A program made the translations under genes and the position numbers. 64,000 nucleotides of DNA from Phycisphaerae bacterium (GTDB taxonomy: Bacteria; Chloroflexota; Anaerolineae; 4572-78; J111): positions 12,963 to 76,962 of the forward strand of contig JANQQF010000107.1 in assembly GCA_028285035.1 (NCBI GenBank), written 5' to 3'. Below the pieces are notes generated by a model. The model had not been told where the DNA came from, searched no databases, and saw only the letters and a list, made by a program, of their open reading frames with translations. Of the stretch, positions 33,241 to 42,834 are shown piece after piece. Each line of letters starts with the position of its first letter. Positions within the stretch are counted from its first letter, which is position 1.

Positions 33241-36200
33241 TCACCCCAGACAGGTAATATCTTTCAACTTAAATGAGCCGCCTCGAATGGTGCGGGTCGT
33301 GTCTTGAACCCTAAATTCTGGACGCATAACTCCATAGGCCTGACGATAATAAAGGGGCAACAACGCAATCTCGTCGTAAACTAGCACCTGATCAGCCTGA
33401 TGATACAAGGCCAACCGATGTTGTTGATCGACCGAACTAGCCGCTTCTTCGACCAAACGGTCAAATGCTGCACTCTGCCAAGCTAAATCATTCATGGGGC
33501 TATTGCTGTGAAACAAGACCCGCAGGATATTGTCAGGATCAGGATAATCAGCCAAAAAGCCAATCAAACTTAGTTGTATCTCACCCTTCTCCATCCCTTC
33601 AGCCAGTTCATCAAATGACAACCCTTCGATAATGTTGACTGATATCCCCAGATGCTTAGACCAACTCTGTTGCAAATACGCAGGTAAACTTCCAAATCCC
33701 GGCAGTGCGCCTAATGTCACGGCGTCTGGAATAATCTGGGCTTGATTTAGGGCAGCCTGTGCTTGGGTGGGGTCAAATTGATGACCGATTTCAGGAGAGT
33801 GGCCTGGCATTCCTGGGGGCACCATCCCACCCATCGCTGGACGTTGAACATTTGCCCACACTTCACGAACTAATTCCTTCTTATTTATGCTCTTGGCAAA
33901 TGCCTGACGCAGCCAGCGATCATCAAATGGTGCTTGATGATGGGAAAATCCAACATAAAAAGTCTCCAAATATTGTACAAAAAATGTGTCCTCTGGATAT
34001 GTTCGAGGAATATCGGCTTGGTCATCAACAACGGTGTAATCCACTTTTTGCTCAACATAAACTTGGAGGTTAGGCTCTAGAAAATGCAAGGCTACCTTCT
34101 CAAGATTCCCTTTCATAAAGCTGTGGTAGCGAACATTTTTCTCCAAAAGAATAGCTTCATCCTGCCAAGCCTCAACCTGAAAGGGACCGTTACAAACCAG
34201 GTGTTCAGGGCTAGACCATTGATCTTCTTGCTCCAGAATAATGTGTCGCGGTTGAGGATAAGTGATAGAGTGGGCTAGCAAATAAGGGAAATGTCCGGAG
34301 GGGACATTCAAAGTCACTTCCAAATTAAGATTGTCAATCGCTCGCACAGCAATAGAGCTAGAGTCATCACTCCGACCATAGTGAAAATCTTCGGCCCCAG
34401 CAATCACGTACAAATAAGGGGCCATTCCAGCCCCCGTCTTCGGGTCCAAATTACGACGCCAAGCAAAAACGAAATCGTGAGCAGTTAACGGCACACCATC
34501 ACTCCATTGCAGATTTTCCCGCAATTGGAATTTATAAGTTTTGCCACCATCTTCAATACGCCAATATCGGGCCAGAGCTGGAATAATATTCAGCTCGGTA
34601 TCTAATTCGACCAAACCTTCAAACAAATTATTGATTACCTCAAGCTCACCTGACATCTCGCTAAGACCAGGGTCCAATGTACCGACGACTTGCCTTCGAA
34701 CGGGCAGCCGAAACATTTTTTGATTTATATCTGCCCCATCATTCTCAGCCCTATCTTTATCAATCCGAATTTGATCTAACAAATCAAACGCCTGATTGTA
34801 GAATTCTTGTGCTCCTTCAAAGTCGAGGGCATTGGCTCGTACTTGAGCAATTTTCAAATAGGTTCGAGCACGAAGATCCAAATCGGGTGAGACATCTTCA
34901 GATTCCTGTTGATCAAGCAGCGAAAGCACTTTGTGATAGAGGGTTTCAGCTTCTTGGTTTGCATAAAGCAGGCGAGACTGATCAGCGGCCTGTAGGTGAT
35001 AGGTGATGGCTTGGGCAAAATCTCCAGCCCGTTCATAATGAAAGCCGAGCAAGCCAGATTGTTCGGTAATTTGATCAGGGAAGAGTTCGGTCATCGCCTC
35101 GGCGACCTGCTGGTGATAGGCTCGGCGTCGTTCATAAAGGAGGGTGCCGTAGGCGCTCTCTTGAATCAAGATATGCCGAAAGCTATAAGCATCATCATTT
35201 GTTTCAATATCGGGTAAAACGTAGTCGCTGTTGACCAAAATAGGCAACTGGCGTTCAATTTCAGCTTCGCCTTTAGCCAGGACAACGAGAATTCTACTTA
35301 AAAAGGTCTTACCGACCACCGAGGCCATCTGCAAGGTGTGGCGGGCTTCAACCGTTAGGCGATCAATTTGAGCCAAAAGTAAGCCTTGCACAGAGTCGGG
35401 CAAATCAAGGGCGTCTATTGTAATGGTGGCTGGGTCACCATCCTCATCAAAGATACCTTGCGCTTGTAATGTGCGCACCAATTCAACCAAGAACAGCGGA
35501 TTACCACCACTTTTTTCGACCAAGTAGCCCCCTAGATGCTCCGGCAAGTTAGGCAAATGATAGTTGACCAGCTTCATTGCCTCGGTTTCGCTTAAATCAT
35601 CCAGAAAAATAATGTGAGGTTCAGGGGCGACCTCTGTAATTTTGGCATACAAATGCCAGGAGTCCCCCTCGTGAGCCGACCGCGTGCCGATGACAATCAG
35701 AAGAGGGTGATCTTGGGGCAACGTTAAAATAGTTTCTAATAGCTGAAGTGAGGTGGCATCAATCCACTGTAAATCATCTAAGGCTAATACAATCGGGCGT
35801 TGGGCAGCCAACAAAATAAGAAGCTCGCGAATGACTTCAAACACCTGCCAACGCAGACTCTCCCCAGCCAGACCTTCCAAACGTTGCGCCAGCTCACCAT
35901 CTAGCGGCAAACTCATAAAACGAGCCAAATAGGGATAGGTTGACTCCAACCGATTGCTCCCAAAAAGATTAACACAAAATTGATGCAGATAGTCGCTGGC
36001 TGCTTCGGGAGATAAGTGTGGGGGTAATTCAATAAGATGGCGAATCAAGTCAATAAACAAATAGCCGCTTAGAGTTTGACCATAGGCCAAACAGATTCCC
36101 CCGGCCCACAAGGTTGATTTACTTGTCGCATGTCGTAAATGTTCGAAGATATGAGTCTTCCCCATCCCTACTTCCCCGACCATCGCTACGACGTTGCCCC

Positions 36201-37626
36201 CACCATCAGAAAGCCGATTGAGTTGGCGTTGAAGCAAAGCCAACTCCTCATCTCGGCCAAATAGGGGCTGCTCTAAATTAGCAATGTGTCCTAAATGAGG
36301 TTGGATGGGTTGTGTGGTAAATCCTGTAGCAGCAAACACCGAAATGGGTTCTGTCTTTCCTTTAACCTTTATGGTTCCTAAATCAGCGATCTCAAATTCT
36401 GAGCCTAATTCCTCTCGAACCGCCGCCTCCATCAGGATTTGATGATCAGCCGCATTTTGCATCAAGCGAGCTGAGAGGTTGATTGAGTCACCCATCGTTG
36501 TATAGTCGTGTCGATTGGGGGAACCGACCGGCCCAGCAAATACCCGACCCCGGCTAACCCCGATCCGTTGCATCGTAATAAAGGGCAAACCTTCACAGGC
36601 CGTTTGCAGATCCAAGGCACATCGAATGGCCCGAATCTCCTGCTCCTCCACTAAACGCGGTGCCCCAAAGATGACATGGATCAAGCTTCCCTTGTCCCCC
36701 GTAATCAGCCGGTTGAGCCGACCATCGTAGCGAGCAATCACCTCCTGGGCCGTGGTAAAGTAGGTTTGGAGTTTTTCGCCGACCTCAGGATCGGTATCGT
36801 ATTCGATGCCGTGAAATTGAATAAATAGGCTGATGACAGGTTTTAGTTCGGCCACCTGTTCACGACCAGTAGCCAATGTTTCGTAAATTGCTTGAGGAAC
36901 ATAGGGGATGAGTTGTTCAATGAGCGCCGCTTCCCTGGTTTTATCCCAAGTTAAGGGTGGCCAAGGTTTAGGTCGGGCAAATCCATCGATCTGACCCACG
37001 ACAGCGTAATTGTCACGCCATTCATTGGCAGTGACCACACCAGGCAACAGATCCAACGTCGCATCGTCGACCATAATATCACCCGGTTCAGCGTGATGCT
37101 CAGCATCCGCCATGCGATCCAAGGTGTCGCCGCCCAACACGTCTTCAAAGCCATACTCAACCAAGCCCAAATTGAATCGCTTGATTGAGCCATAGGTGAA
37201 TCCAACTTTCATCTTTAGGGTCACGGTCCCGATTGGGGTGGGAACTTGACCGTGAACTTTGATGGCCTGCTGCATCCGCCAAGCAGAGGTCAAGGCCCGT
37301 CGCACCACTGCTGAACGACGCACCCGAGGTTCGCGGGGATACCATACGATCAACGCATCGCCGCCAAATTTGATGACACTGCCGCGAAAGGCGTGGATTT
37401 CGGCAATCAAGGGGGTAAAAACACCGCTTAGGGCACGAGTTAACTCCTCGGCCCCAGCATCTGCACTAAGACCGTGGGTCAACGCCTCAGTGAGCGGGGT
37501 AAAGCCAGAAATATCGGCGATCAGGGCTATCCCATCCTCCGGCAAAGATGTGCCTGGGGTGATAATACGCTCAACCCGATCTCGGGGAATATAGCCAGCC
37601 AATGCTGGTAGCAATTGAGAAGTCAT
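33241..37626 (-). CDS. Giant tandem-cyclase / AAA ATPase / TPR protein fused to an SBP_bac_5 oligopeptide-binding domain
   Basis: The protein has 1461 residues from ATG 37626 (GGGAG sits close upstream; a TTG at 37641 is an alternative). Domain 1 (about 30-215) is a class III nucleotide cyclase half with ALIADISGF (Asp38) and IKFGGDALIVWY (Asp90), the two metal Asp. Domain 2 (about 260-435) lacks the first Asp (SLFIQFHGI) but keeps the Asn383 and Arg387 pair in GDSINLSARLM. This split of residues between halves is the soluble adenylyl cyclase (ADCY10) pattern. An AAA_16-like ATPase follows (Walker A GEVGMGKT, 484-491; Walker B VLALDD, 613-618), then TPR-like helices (about 840-960). The last ~490 residues (from about 970) are a full SBP_bac_5 domain (GLVELDTELNIIPALARYW and later segments). 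No signal peptide is visible, so the peptide-binding domain would be cytoplasmic. Confidence 0.93.
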   Translation of the reverse strand: MTSQLLPALAGYIPRDRVERIITPGTSLPEDGIALIADISGFTPLTEALTHGLSADAGAEELTRALSGVFTPLIAEIHAFRGSVIKFGGDALIVWYPREPRVRRSAVVRRALTSAWRMQQAIKVHGQVPTPIGTVTLKMKVGFTYGSIKRFNLGLVEYGFEDVLGGDTLDRMADAEHHAEPGDIMVDDATLDLLPGVVTANEWRDNYAVVGQIDGFARPKPWPPLTWDKTREAALIEQLIPYVPQAIYETLATGREQVAELKPVISLFIQFHGIEYDTDPEVGEKLQTYFTTAQEVIARYDGRLNRLITGDKGSLIHVIFGAPRLVEEQEIRAIRCALDLQTACEGLPFITMQRIGVSRGRVFAGPVGSPNRHDYTTMGDSINLSARLMQNAADHQILMEAAVREELGSEFEIADLGTIKVKGKTEPISVFAATGFTTQPIQPHLGHIANLEQPLFGRDEELALLQRQLNRLSDGGGNVVAMVGEVGMGKTHIFEHLRHATSKSTLWAGGICLAYGQTLSGYLFIDLIRHLIELPPHLSPEAASDYLHQFCVNLFGSNRLESTYPYLARFMSLPLDGELAQRLEGLAGESLRWQVFEVIRELLILLAAQRPIVLALDDLQWIDATSLQLLETILTLPQDHPLLIVIGTRSAHEGDSWHLYAKITEVAPEPHIIFLDDLSETEAMKLVNYHLPNLPEHLGGYLVEKSGGNPLFLVELVRTLQAQGIFDEDGDPATITIDALDLPDSVQGLLLAQIDRLTVEARHTLQMASVVGKTFLSRILVVLAKGEAEIERQLPILVNSDYVLPDIETNDDAYSFRHILIQESAYGTLLYERRRAYHQQVAEAMTELFPDQITEQSGLLGFHYERAGDFAQAITYHLQAADQSRLLYANQEAETLYHKVLSLLDQQESEDVSPDLDLRARTYLKIAQVRANALDFEGAQEFYNQAFDLLDQIRIDKDRAENDGADINQKMFRLPVRRQVVGTLDPGLSEMSGELEVINNLFEGLVELDTELNIIPALARYWRIEDGGKTYKFQLRENLQWSDGVPLTAHDFVFAWRRNLDPKTGAGMAPYLYVIAGAEDFHYGRSDDSSSIAVRAIDNLNLEVTLNVPSGHFPYLLAHSITYPQPRHIILEQEDQWSSPEHLVCNGPFQVEAWQDEAILLEKNVRYHSFMKGNLEKVALHFLEPNLQVYVEQKVDYTVVDDQADIPRTYPEDTFFVQYLETFYVGFSHHQAPFDDRWLRQAFAKSINKKELVREVWANVQRPAMGGMVPPGMPGHSPEIGHQFDPTQAQAALNQAQIIPDAVTLGALPGFGSLPAYLQQSWSKHLGISVNIIEGLSFDELAEGMEKGEIQLSLIGFLADYPDPDNILRVLFHSNSPMNDLAWQSAAFDRLVEEAASSVDQQHRLALYHQADQVLVYDEIALLPLYYRQAYGVMRPEFRVQDTTRTIRGGSFKLKDITCLG

Positions 37627-37682
37627 GATCTCCCAAATCAATTATGGATCATGAATGATGAAGTTTTACTTTTAAAGTTTAT

Positions 37683-37713
37683 ATTCACCATTCACAATTC
37701 ACAATTCACAATT
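37683..37713. repeat. Short tandem repeat, 7-bp unit ATTCACA
   Basis: Four units are seen: one ATTCACC followed by three ATTCACA and a partial ATT. It lies between the divergent giant cyclase gene and the M20 gene, and such slippage-prone tracts may tune promoter spacing. Confidence 0.75.
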
Positions 37714-37834
37714 AATAAGATGCCCTACCTTAAGTTATACCACAAATCTCCCTACTTTTAGATGGACTTTTGTTCCTAAAACGACGTGATCGTGGTAGAA
37801 TTTCTGTTATTCATTAATATGAAAGGACATTCTT

Positions 37835-39208
37835 ATGCGCGACGACGCTTTACAATACGCCAAAACTAATCAAGCTGATATACTTGGGGATTTACAAGAT
37901 CTCCTCCGTATTCCCAGCATCAGCACCCTACCCAGTCATAATGATGACATCGAACGAGCGGCTCAGTGGCTAGTGGATCACTTGACCGCCATCGGCTTAG
38001 ATAACGCCAAAATTATGCCAACGCCGGGCAAGCCGGTTGTGTATGCTGACTGGCTCCATGCTGGCCCGGATACGCCGACATTGCTGGTCTACGGACACTA
38101 TGACGTCCAACCTGTTGATCCGGTGGAAGAATGGCTGACCCCTCCTTTTGAGCCGACGGTGAAAGATGAAAAGCTTTTTTGCCGAGGGGCCACTGATGAT
38201 AAAGGGCAGATGTATGTTCACATCGCCGCCGTTGAAGCGTACCTAAAATCAACCGGCAAGCTTCCCCTGAACATCAAATTTATGTTGGAGGGTGAGGAAG
38301 AAACGGGTAGCCCCAACTTAGGACCATTTGTGGAAGAACATCAGGAATTGTTCAAAGCGGATGCTGCTGTCATCTCTGATACCCACATGACCGACCCGCA
38401 AACGCCCGTCATTGTCACCGGTGTCCGTGGCTTGACCTATATGGAGTTCACACTGCGGGGGTCTAGCCAAGATTTACACTCGGGAATGTATGGTGGGGTG
38501 GTTGAAAACCCGCTCAACGCCATCGCCAAAATGTTGGCTGATATGCGAAATCCTGATGGGACAATCGCTATTCCTGGCTTTTATGACAAAGTGCGCGATT
38601 TGTCTGAGGCAGAACGTGAGATAGTGAATGATAACGCCATCACGGCTGAGGAAATCAAGAAAGAAACCGGCGCGCCCGTCGTTTGGGGGGATGCCAACTT
38701 CACAATTCCAGAACGAATCGGCACCCGCCCCACCCTTGATGTTCACGGCATCAAAGGTGGATTTATCGATCCTGGCTCCAAGACAGTCATTCCCGCTGTC
38801 GCCTCGGCCAAGGTTAGTATGCGATTGGCACCGGATCAAGACTGTGACGAAATTGCCCAACTGTTCAGGGATTATGTACAACAAGCTTGTCCTGACACAA
38901 TGGAGATCACAGTTGTAGATTTGGCCCACGCGCAGCCCGCCGTCGTTGATACCTCGGCCCCAGCCATCGAAGCCGCCGCCGAAGCCTACGAGATTTGTTT
39001 TGGCAATCGCCCGATTTACAAGCGTGAGGGGGGTACGCTGCCGATTGTGGGGATGATCAACAAAGTGTTGCAAGCCCCTGTGGTGATGATGGGTTTTGGC
39101 CTGCCCGATGACAATTTGCACGCGCCCAATGAAAAATTCTCATTGGGCAACTTCTACAAAGGTATTGACACGGCCATTCATTTCTATGATATCTTGGGCA
39201 ATCAATGA
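37835..39208 (+). CDS. M20-family dipeptidase/metallopeptidase
   Basis: This 457-residue enzyme has the dinuclear zinc residues of the M20 family: LVYGHYDVQPVDPVEEW (His and Asp), CRGATDDKGQ (bridging Asp), LEGEEETGSPN (catalytic Glu and ligand) and the C-terminal LHAPNEKF (His). It resembles M20 dipeptidases that act on short peptides or acylated amino acids. ATG at 37835 follows GAAAGGA. The next gene, a PIG-L deacetylase, starts 11 bases after the stop, so the two are one operon. Peptide import and binding genes are found elsewhere in this window but are not adjacent. Confidence 0.93.
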   Translation: MRDDALQYAKTNQADILGDLQDLLRIPSISTLPSHNDDIERAAQWLVDHLTAIGLDNAKIMPTPGKPVVYADWLHAGPDTPTLLVYGHYDVQPVDPVEEWLTPPFEPTVKDEKLFCRGATDDKGQMYVHIAAVEAYLKSTGKLPLNIKFMLEGEEETGSPNLGPFVEEHQELFKADAAVISDTHMTDPQTPVIVTGVRGLTYMEFTLRGSSQDLHSGMYGGVVENPLNAIAKMLADMRNPDGTIAIPGFYDKVRDLSEAEREIVNDNAITAEEIKKETGAPVVWGDANFTIPERIGTRPTLDVHGIKGGFIDPGSKTVIPAVASAKVSMRLAPDQDCDEIAQLFRDYVQQACPDTMEITVVDLAHAQPAVVDTSAPAIEAAAEAYEICFGNRPIYKREGGTLPIVGMINKVLQAPVVMMGFGLPDDNLHAPNEKFSLGNFYKGIDTAIHFYDILGNQ

Positions 39209-39219
39209 TTGGGTAATCA

Positions 39220-40035
39220 ATGAGCCGATATGACCACATCTATTTAGCCCCCCACTACGATGATATTGCCTTGTCGTGTGGCGGGGCGATTCATCAACAG
39301 GTTTCGTCAGGCGAGACGGTCCTGGGTATCACCGTCTGTGCGGCTGAACCTGCCGCAAGCACGCCGCTATCGCCGTTCGCTCAACGTCTACATGAAAGCT
39401 GGGGTGATTTTGAGCAAATGGTGGCTATCCGAAGAGCTGAGGATCAAGCGGCAATGGCAGCCTTGGGGATTGATTATCACCACTTACATTTCACCGATTG
39501 TATTTATCGCGGCAATTTTGAGACAGGCCAGTGGTATTACAACGATGTCACCGCCATCTTCAGCGACATCCACCCTGCCGATTTGCAACTGGCCGAAGAA
39601 ATCGCAGAGACTATTCGCAGCCTGATTTCGACCTCTCCCGACGCCACCTTGTATGCCCCACTGACCGTCGGCCATCATGTCGATCACCAACTCACCCACG
39701 CTGCCGCCCGCATTTTGGCAAAAGACGGCTGGTCTGTCATCTTCTACGAGGATTACCCCTACGCCTCGCCTGACTATCCTTATATCCACCCCGACGAGCA
39801 ACAGCCCTACACCGTAGCCGCCATTCTCGAGGGGATGGCTGAGGATCAGTGGCAGCCTCAACTTCGATCGCTATCCGAAGCGGACCTCAAGGTCAAAATC
39901 GATAGCATCCGTGCTTACGCCTCGCAACTACAGATGCTCTTTGGCGGCGAGGCGGAGATGGAGCGACTGGTGCGAGAGTATGGATTGTGGGTTGGAGAAG
40001 GGCAGCTAGCCGAGCGGACATGGGTGATTGGGTGA
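39220..40035 (+). CDS. PIG-L/LmbE-family deacetylase
   Basis: This is a 271-residue zinc-dependent N-deacetylase. The first metal motif is LAPHYDDIAL (His12 and Asp15; the usual PHPDD has Tyr in place of Pro). The distal ligand is in VGHHVDHQLTHAAAR. The rest of the fold is normal. Family members deacetylate GlcNAc-PI, GlcNAc-inositol (mycothiol) and related glycolipids. The start codon overlaps nothing; an ATG follows the M20 stop by 11 bases, with GATTGGGTAA just upstream. Bacillithiol/mycothiol chemistry is possible, given the DinB gene in the window, but it is not supported by other genes. Confidence 0.9.
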   Translation: MSRYDHIYLAPHYDDIALSCGGAIHQQVSSGETVLGITVCAAEPAASTPLSPFAQRLHESWGDFEQMVAIRRAEDQAAMAALGIDYHHLHFTDCIYRGNFETGQWYYNDVTAIFSDIHPADLQLAEEIAETIRSLISTSPDATLYAPLTVGHHVDHQLTHAAARILAKDGWSVIFYEDYPYASPDYPYIHPDEQQPYTVAAILEGMAEDQWQPQLRSLSEADLKVKIDSIRAYASQLQMLFGGEAEMERLVREYGLWVGEGQLAERTWVIG

Positions 40036-40101
40036 GTTACTTTAAACTCCCCAGAAAATAGAGTAACACAGGCTTCTTCAAGCTTCACTAAATAATCGAA
40101 G

Positions 40102-40129
40102 CCCTCCCCTAACCCCTGCCCAGGGAGGG
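40102..40129. repeat. CCCTCCC/GGGAGGG hairpin, intergenic
   Basis: The 7-bp arms (40102-40108 and 40123-40129) enclose a loop of 14 bases. It sits between the PIG-L and methyltransferase genes. The sequence type, CCCTCCCC-TAACCCCTG-GGGAGGGG, resembles small dispersed palindromic repeats of bacterial genomes. Confidence 0.5.
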
Positions 40130-40158
40130 GAACTGGCTCCCTCAAAGAACCTAGCGAC

Positions 40159-40917
40159 ATGTGGATGATGGATAAGCGCGAAGCTCCGAGACACTATTGG
40201 ATACCTATGAAAGATGATATAATTTACGATCCCAATTACGTTCGCTCGCTTTTCAATGAAATGGCGGGAACTTACGGGATTGTCAATCTTTTTTCCTCGT
40301 TCGGCTTTACATTTTTGTGGCGACGACAATGTGTTCGTTCAATCACGGTCGAACCCCAATCGACCATCCTCGATTTGATGACAGGGATGGGGGAACTCTG
40401 TACAGAACTTAGCCAGTTGCTAAACTCAAGCGGAGAGCTTATTGGCCTAGATATTTCACCAGTAATGTGCCGCCAGGCTGAAAAGCATAGTTTCCATCAC
40501 ACATATCGCGTCATCGAGGCTGACGCCCTAGCTAGCCCAATTGAAGACTCTTCCATTGACTATGTCTTTTCTTCATTCGGACTAAAAACCTTTAGTCACG
40601 ACCAATTGGCAAGATTGGCGTCAGAGGTCAATCGGGTCCTCCGGCCGGGTGGTGAGTTCGCCTTTCTCGAAATCTCAGTGCCATCAAATCGTTTACTTCA
40701 GGCACCATACTTATTTTATCTAAGACACATTATTCCGCTGCTGGGTCGACTCTTTTTAGGTAATCCAGAAAACTATCGGATGCTTGGGGTCTACACTATT
40801 GCCTTTGGCAACTGTAGGACCGTGGCTGAATTATTCACCGCAAATAATCTAGACGTAGAACTTAAATCGTATTTTTTTGGCTGCGCTACTGGTATCGTTG
40901 GTTGTAAACCCCTGTGA
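40159..40917 (+). CDS. Class I SAM-dependent methyltransferase (UbiE/MenG-like)
   Basis: This 252-residue protein has motif I ILDLMTGMGELCTEL (about 70-84), an Asp after beta-2 (IGLDISP), motif post-I VFSSFGLKTF and the family LRPGGEFAFLEIS segment. The N-terminal FNEMAGTYGIVNLFSSFG resembles the MenG/UbiE start (FDxIAxxYDxxN). The methylated substrate is not shown. Several ATGs (40159, 40165, 40168, 40207) are possible, and 40207 would give the more typical family length. The gene stands alone on this strand. Confidence 0.85.
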   Translation: MWMMDKREAPRHYWIPMKDDIIYDPNYVRSLFNEMAGTYGIVNLFSSFGFTFLWRRQCVRSITVEPQSTILDLMTGMGELCTELSQLLNSSGELIGLDISPVMCRQAEKHSFHHTYRVIEADALASPIEDSSIDYVFSSFGLKTFSHDQLARLASEVNRVLRPGGEFAFLEISVPSNRLLQAPYLFYLRHIIPLLGRLFLGNPENYRMLGVYTIAFGNCRTVAELFTANNLDVELKSYFFGCATGIVGCKPL

Positions 40918-40945
40918 TAATATTCAGTAATCGTGTAAATATTGA

Positions 40946-41557
40946 CACCACCTGATAACATCGACTAATCAAAACGCACTTAATACGCTACTTAAAACGC
41001 TAGCTGATGTCTACAAGGCCGAAGGTCGTCCTGGTGGCCATATGGCCTACAGGGCATTACTTGCCGCGCAAACTCAGGAATTTCGCAGCCTAAACAGACT
41101 CACCTCTCCCGCTGACCTCATTCAACGAGCCTGTGCTTAAAAAAACGCCTTACTGTGGGCCGATTTGATCTTATCTTTCTGGCACTTGTTTCACTGGGAA
41201 AGTTGGGGGGGAGGGCATCTGGCTGAAGACGTGTCAGCTAATCTGTATACCACCGAACTCGTTGGGCCAGATGGTCATTTTGAGAACCCCAACGTTCGGG
41301 TGGGCTTGCTCGTCTCTGAGACCCAGACCGATTATCCGCTGTCCAGCCATTCGGGCGAGGAAACCTACTATGTCATCTCAGACGAAGCTGAGTGGTGTCT
41401 TGAAAATGATGATGTTTACCACGTGCATTCATCCGGCACGTTCATTCACCATCCAGCGTGGGTACCACACGGTCGGCGCACCTTGGGCGAGGTCTTTCTG
41501 GGCGCGTGGCGGTGGAGTGGTGATCTGGATTTGGGTAGTTTTCGGGTGAATAATTAG
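40946..41557 (+). pseudogene. Decayed DMSP-lyase-like cupin (PF16867 type)
   Basis: One frame reads from 40946 (no good start codon) to 41557, interrupted by an in-frame TAA at 41138-41140. The upstream part is LLKTLADVYKAEGRPGGH and the downstream part holds SANLYTTELVGPDGH, then the metal-type cupin pattern SSHSGEETYYVISDEAEW and IHHPAWVPHGRRT. This matches the dimethylsulfoniopropionate lyase family (DddQ-like: His-x-x-Glu-x-Tyr, and a distal His). A full gene would be about 200 codons, the same as the remaining span. TAA rules out selenocysteine. The N-terminus also lacks an ATG before 41042, so the gene is decayed; if only the 3' part is expressed, TTG 41165 would start a truncated cupin. 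Confidence 0.65.
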
Positions 41558-42834
41558 GGCGTAAGACCAAGTTCAGCCAAATTCCCCAACTTCGCGTGTT
41601 TGGCCAATTCGTAAGGCGTGCCCTTGATAGGATAGCTATGCGCACCGGCGGCTGAGTAGTTCATCCCAATGATGACACCAGTCGTGTTTTGAACCGAGCC
41701 AGCCGCAATCAACAGTTTGGTACAATCCCGATGCCCTTGGAACGTGGCGTGATGAAGGGCCAGTGTCCCATATCGGTTTTCAAGGTTAGGATCGGCCCCA
41801 GCTTGCAAAAGGCTATTCAGCATGGCTTCCTGCCCGTGAGCAGCCGCCAAATGAAGGGGTCCCCCGTAGAAAAAATGAACGGTTTGCATCGACTCCACCT
41901 GAATAGATATCACATCACCAATCAAGTTGGGGTTGACTGGGTAGTTCATCAGGAGCGCAAATAGATCAGGATCAGGTTTTATGATGGCCGATGTCAGCAA
42001 CGTTGGACCTTGTTGGTATGGGGTGAGGGACAGTTTAAGCAGATGAGGCTCAAAGCGTAGATGATGTTTAGCATCATCAAAAAAAGTGCTTCGCACGTTA
42101 GGATTAGCGCCATTTTGCAAAAGGAGCTCGACCAAGGGCAGATGGTCGTGCTTGTAGGCGATAGAAAGCAATGATTGCCCTTCCGAGGTGCGACTGTTGG
42201 GGTCAAGCCCTTCCTGTAGATGCTGGGCGACCAACTCAAGCTGACCTTGTTCAATCGCAGCGACTGCCTCGTCCAAAGCGATAACGCCTTCAGCCGGGGC
42301 TGGCTCAAGGATGGGTTTTCGTGTTGACTGGACTATCGGTGTTGGACGCTGTACAGGCTCAACTGATCGCTTGGGTAATGCTACCTCAGATGTTTCAACT
42401 TGTGTCTGGGGCGGTTTTACCTGACCAGCCTCTCCATCCTGTTCGATGGCTTTCCCCTGTTGGGGTTTCTTCTGCTGACGTTGCCGCCAGACAGTGACAT
42501 TGGCAAGAAGGAGTAAAGCTATTACCAGCAATAGTCCGCCACCCCAAATTGGTCGTCCTGAAATCCATAGAAGGGTTGCTCCCCCAATAAAAACTAAACG
42601 TCTCACCCAAAGAATCAAGTTTGTCGGTGTATGCCGACGCCATTTCGCACCCATTCGTAGTTGAAAAAGATGGGGGAAAAAATAGTGTACCAGCCACAGA
42701 ATGAGGGCACCCCCCATATAAACAATCATAAATGTAAAAACAAAGGGAGATGCTAACAGCGACACCAAACAGCCTGATATAGTAAGTTCTTGAGCGTTTT
42801 GTTTGTTAGACATGACAATATTTGATTTTATCAT
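41554..42834 (-). CDS. Membrane protein with ankyrin repeats
   Basis: This 426-residue protein has three to four hydrophobic segments in the first ~130 residues. A basic Gln/Lys/Pro linker follows, then ankyrin repeats from about 200. Repeat signatures include GQSLLSIAYKHDHLPLVELL, NGANPN, GGPLHLAAAHGQEAMLNSLL, AGADPN and GTLALHHATFQGHRDCTKLL. Ankyrins give protein-protein contact, and here they face the cytoplasm if the topology is as usual. The last four bases overlap the convergent cupin remnant on the other strand. ATG at 42834 or 42813 may start it. The binding partner is unknown. Confidence 0.85.
   Translation of the reverse strand: MIKSNIVMSNKQNAQELTISGCLVSLLASPFVFTFMIVYMGGALILWLVHYFFPHLFQLRMGAKWRRHTPTNLILWVRRLVFIGGATLLWISGRPIWGGGLLLVIALLLLANVTVWRQRQQKKPQQGKAIEQDGEAGQVKPPQTQVETSEVALPKRSVEPVQRPTPIVQSTRKPILEPAPAEGVIALDEAVAAIEQGQLELVAQHLQEGLDPNSRTSEGQSLLSIAYKHDHLPLVELLLQNGANPNVRSTFFDDAKHHLRFEPHLLKLSLTPYQQGPTLLTSAIIKPDPDLFALLMNYPVNPNLIGDVISIQVESMQTVHFFYGGPLHLAAAHGQEAMLNSLLQAGADPNLENRYGTLALHHATFQGHRDCTKLLIAAGSVQNTTGVIIGMNYSAAGAHSYPIKGTPYELAKHAKLGNLAELGLTP

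Noticed and set aside
37683..37713. CRISPR-like short repeats
   Set aside because: The 7-bp unit is directly tandem, with no spacers and no cas genes nearby. It is a simple sequence repeat.
38474..39121. Possible long antisense gene inside the M20 peptidase
   Set aside because: It is an opposite-strand shadow of the M20 coding region. It has no ribosome site and no recognisable motif.
39220..40035. Mycothiol/bacillithiol pathway (PIG-L plus DinB)
   Set aside because: The two genes are 18 kb apart and no ligase or glycosyltransferase of these pathways is recognised between them.
41138..41140. Selenocysteine or readthrough in the cupin
   Set aside because: The stop is TAA, not TGA, and the 5' part also lacks a good start codon. 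Decay is simpler.
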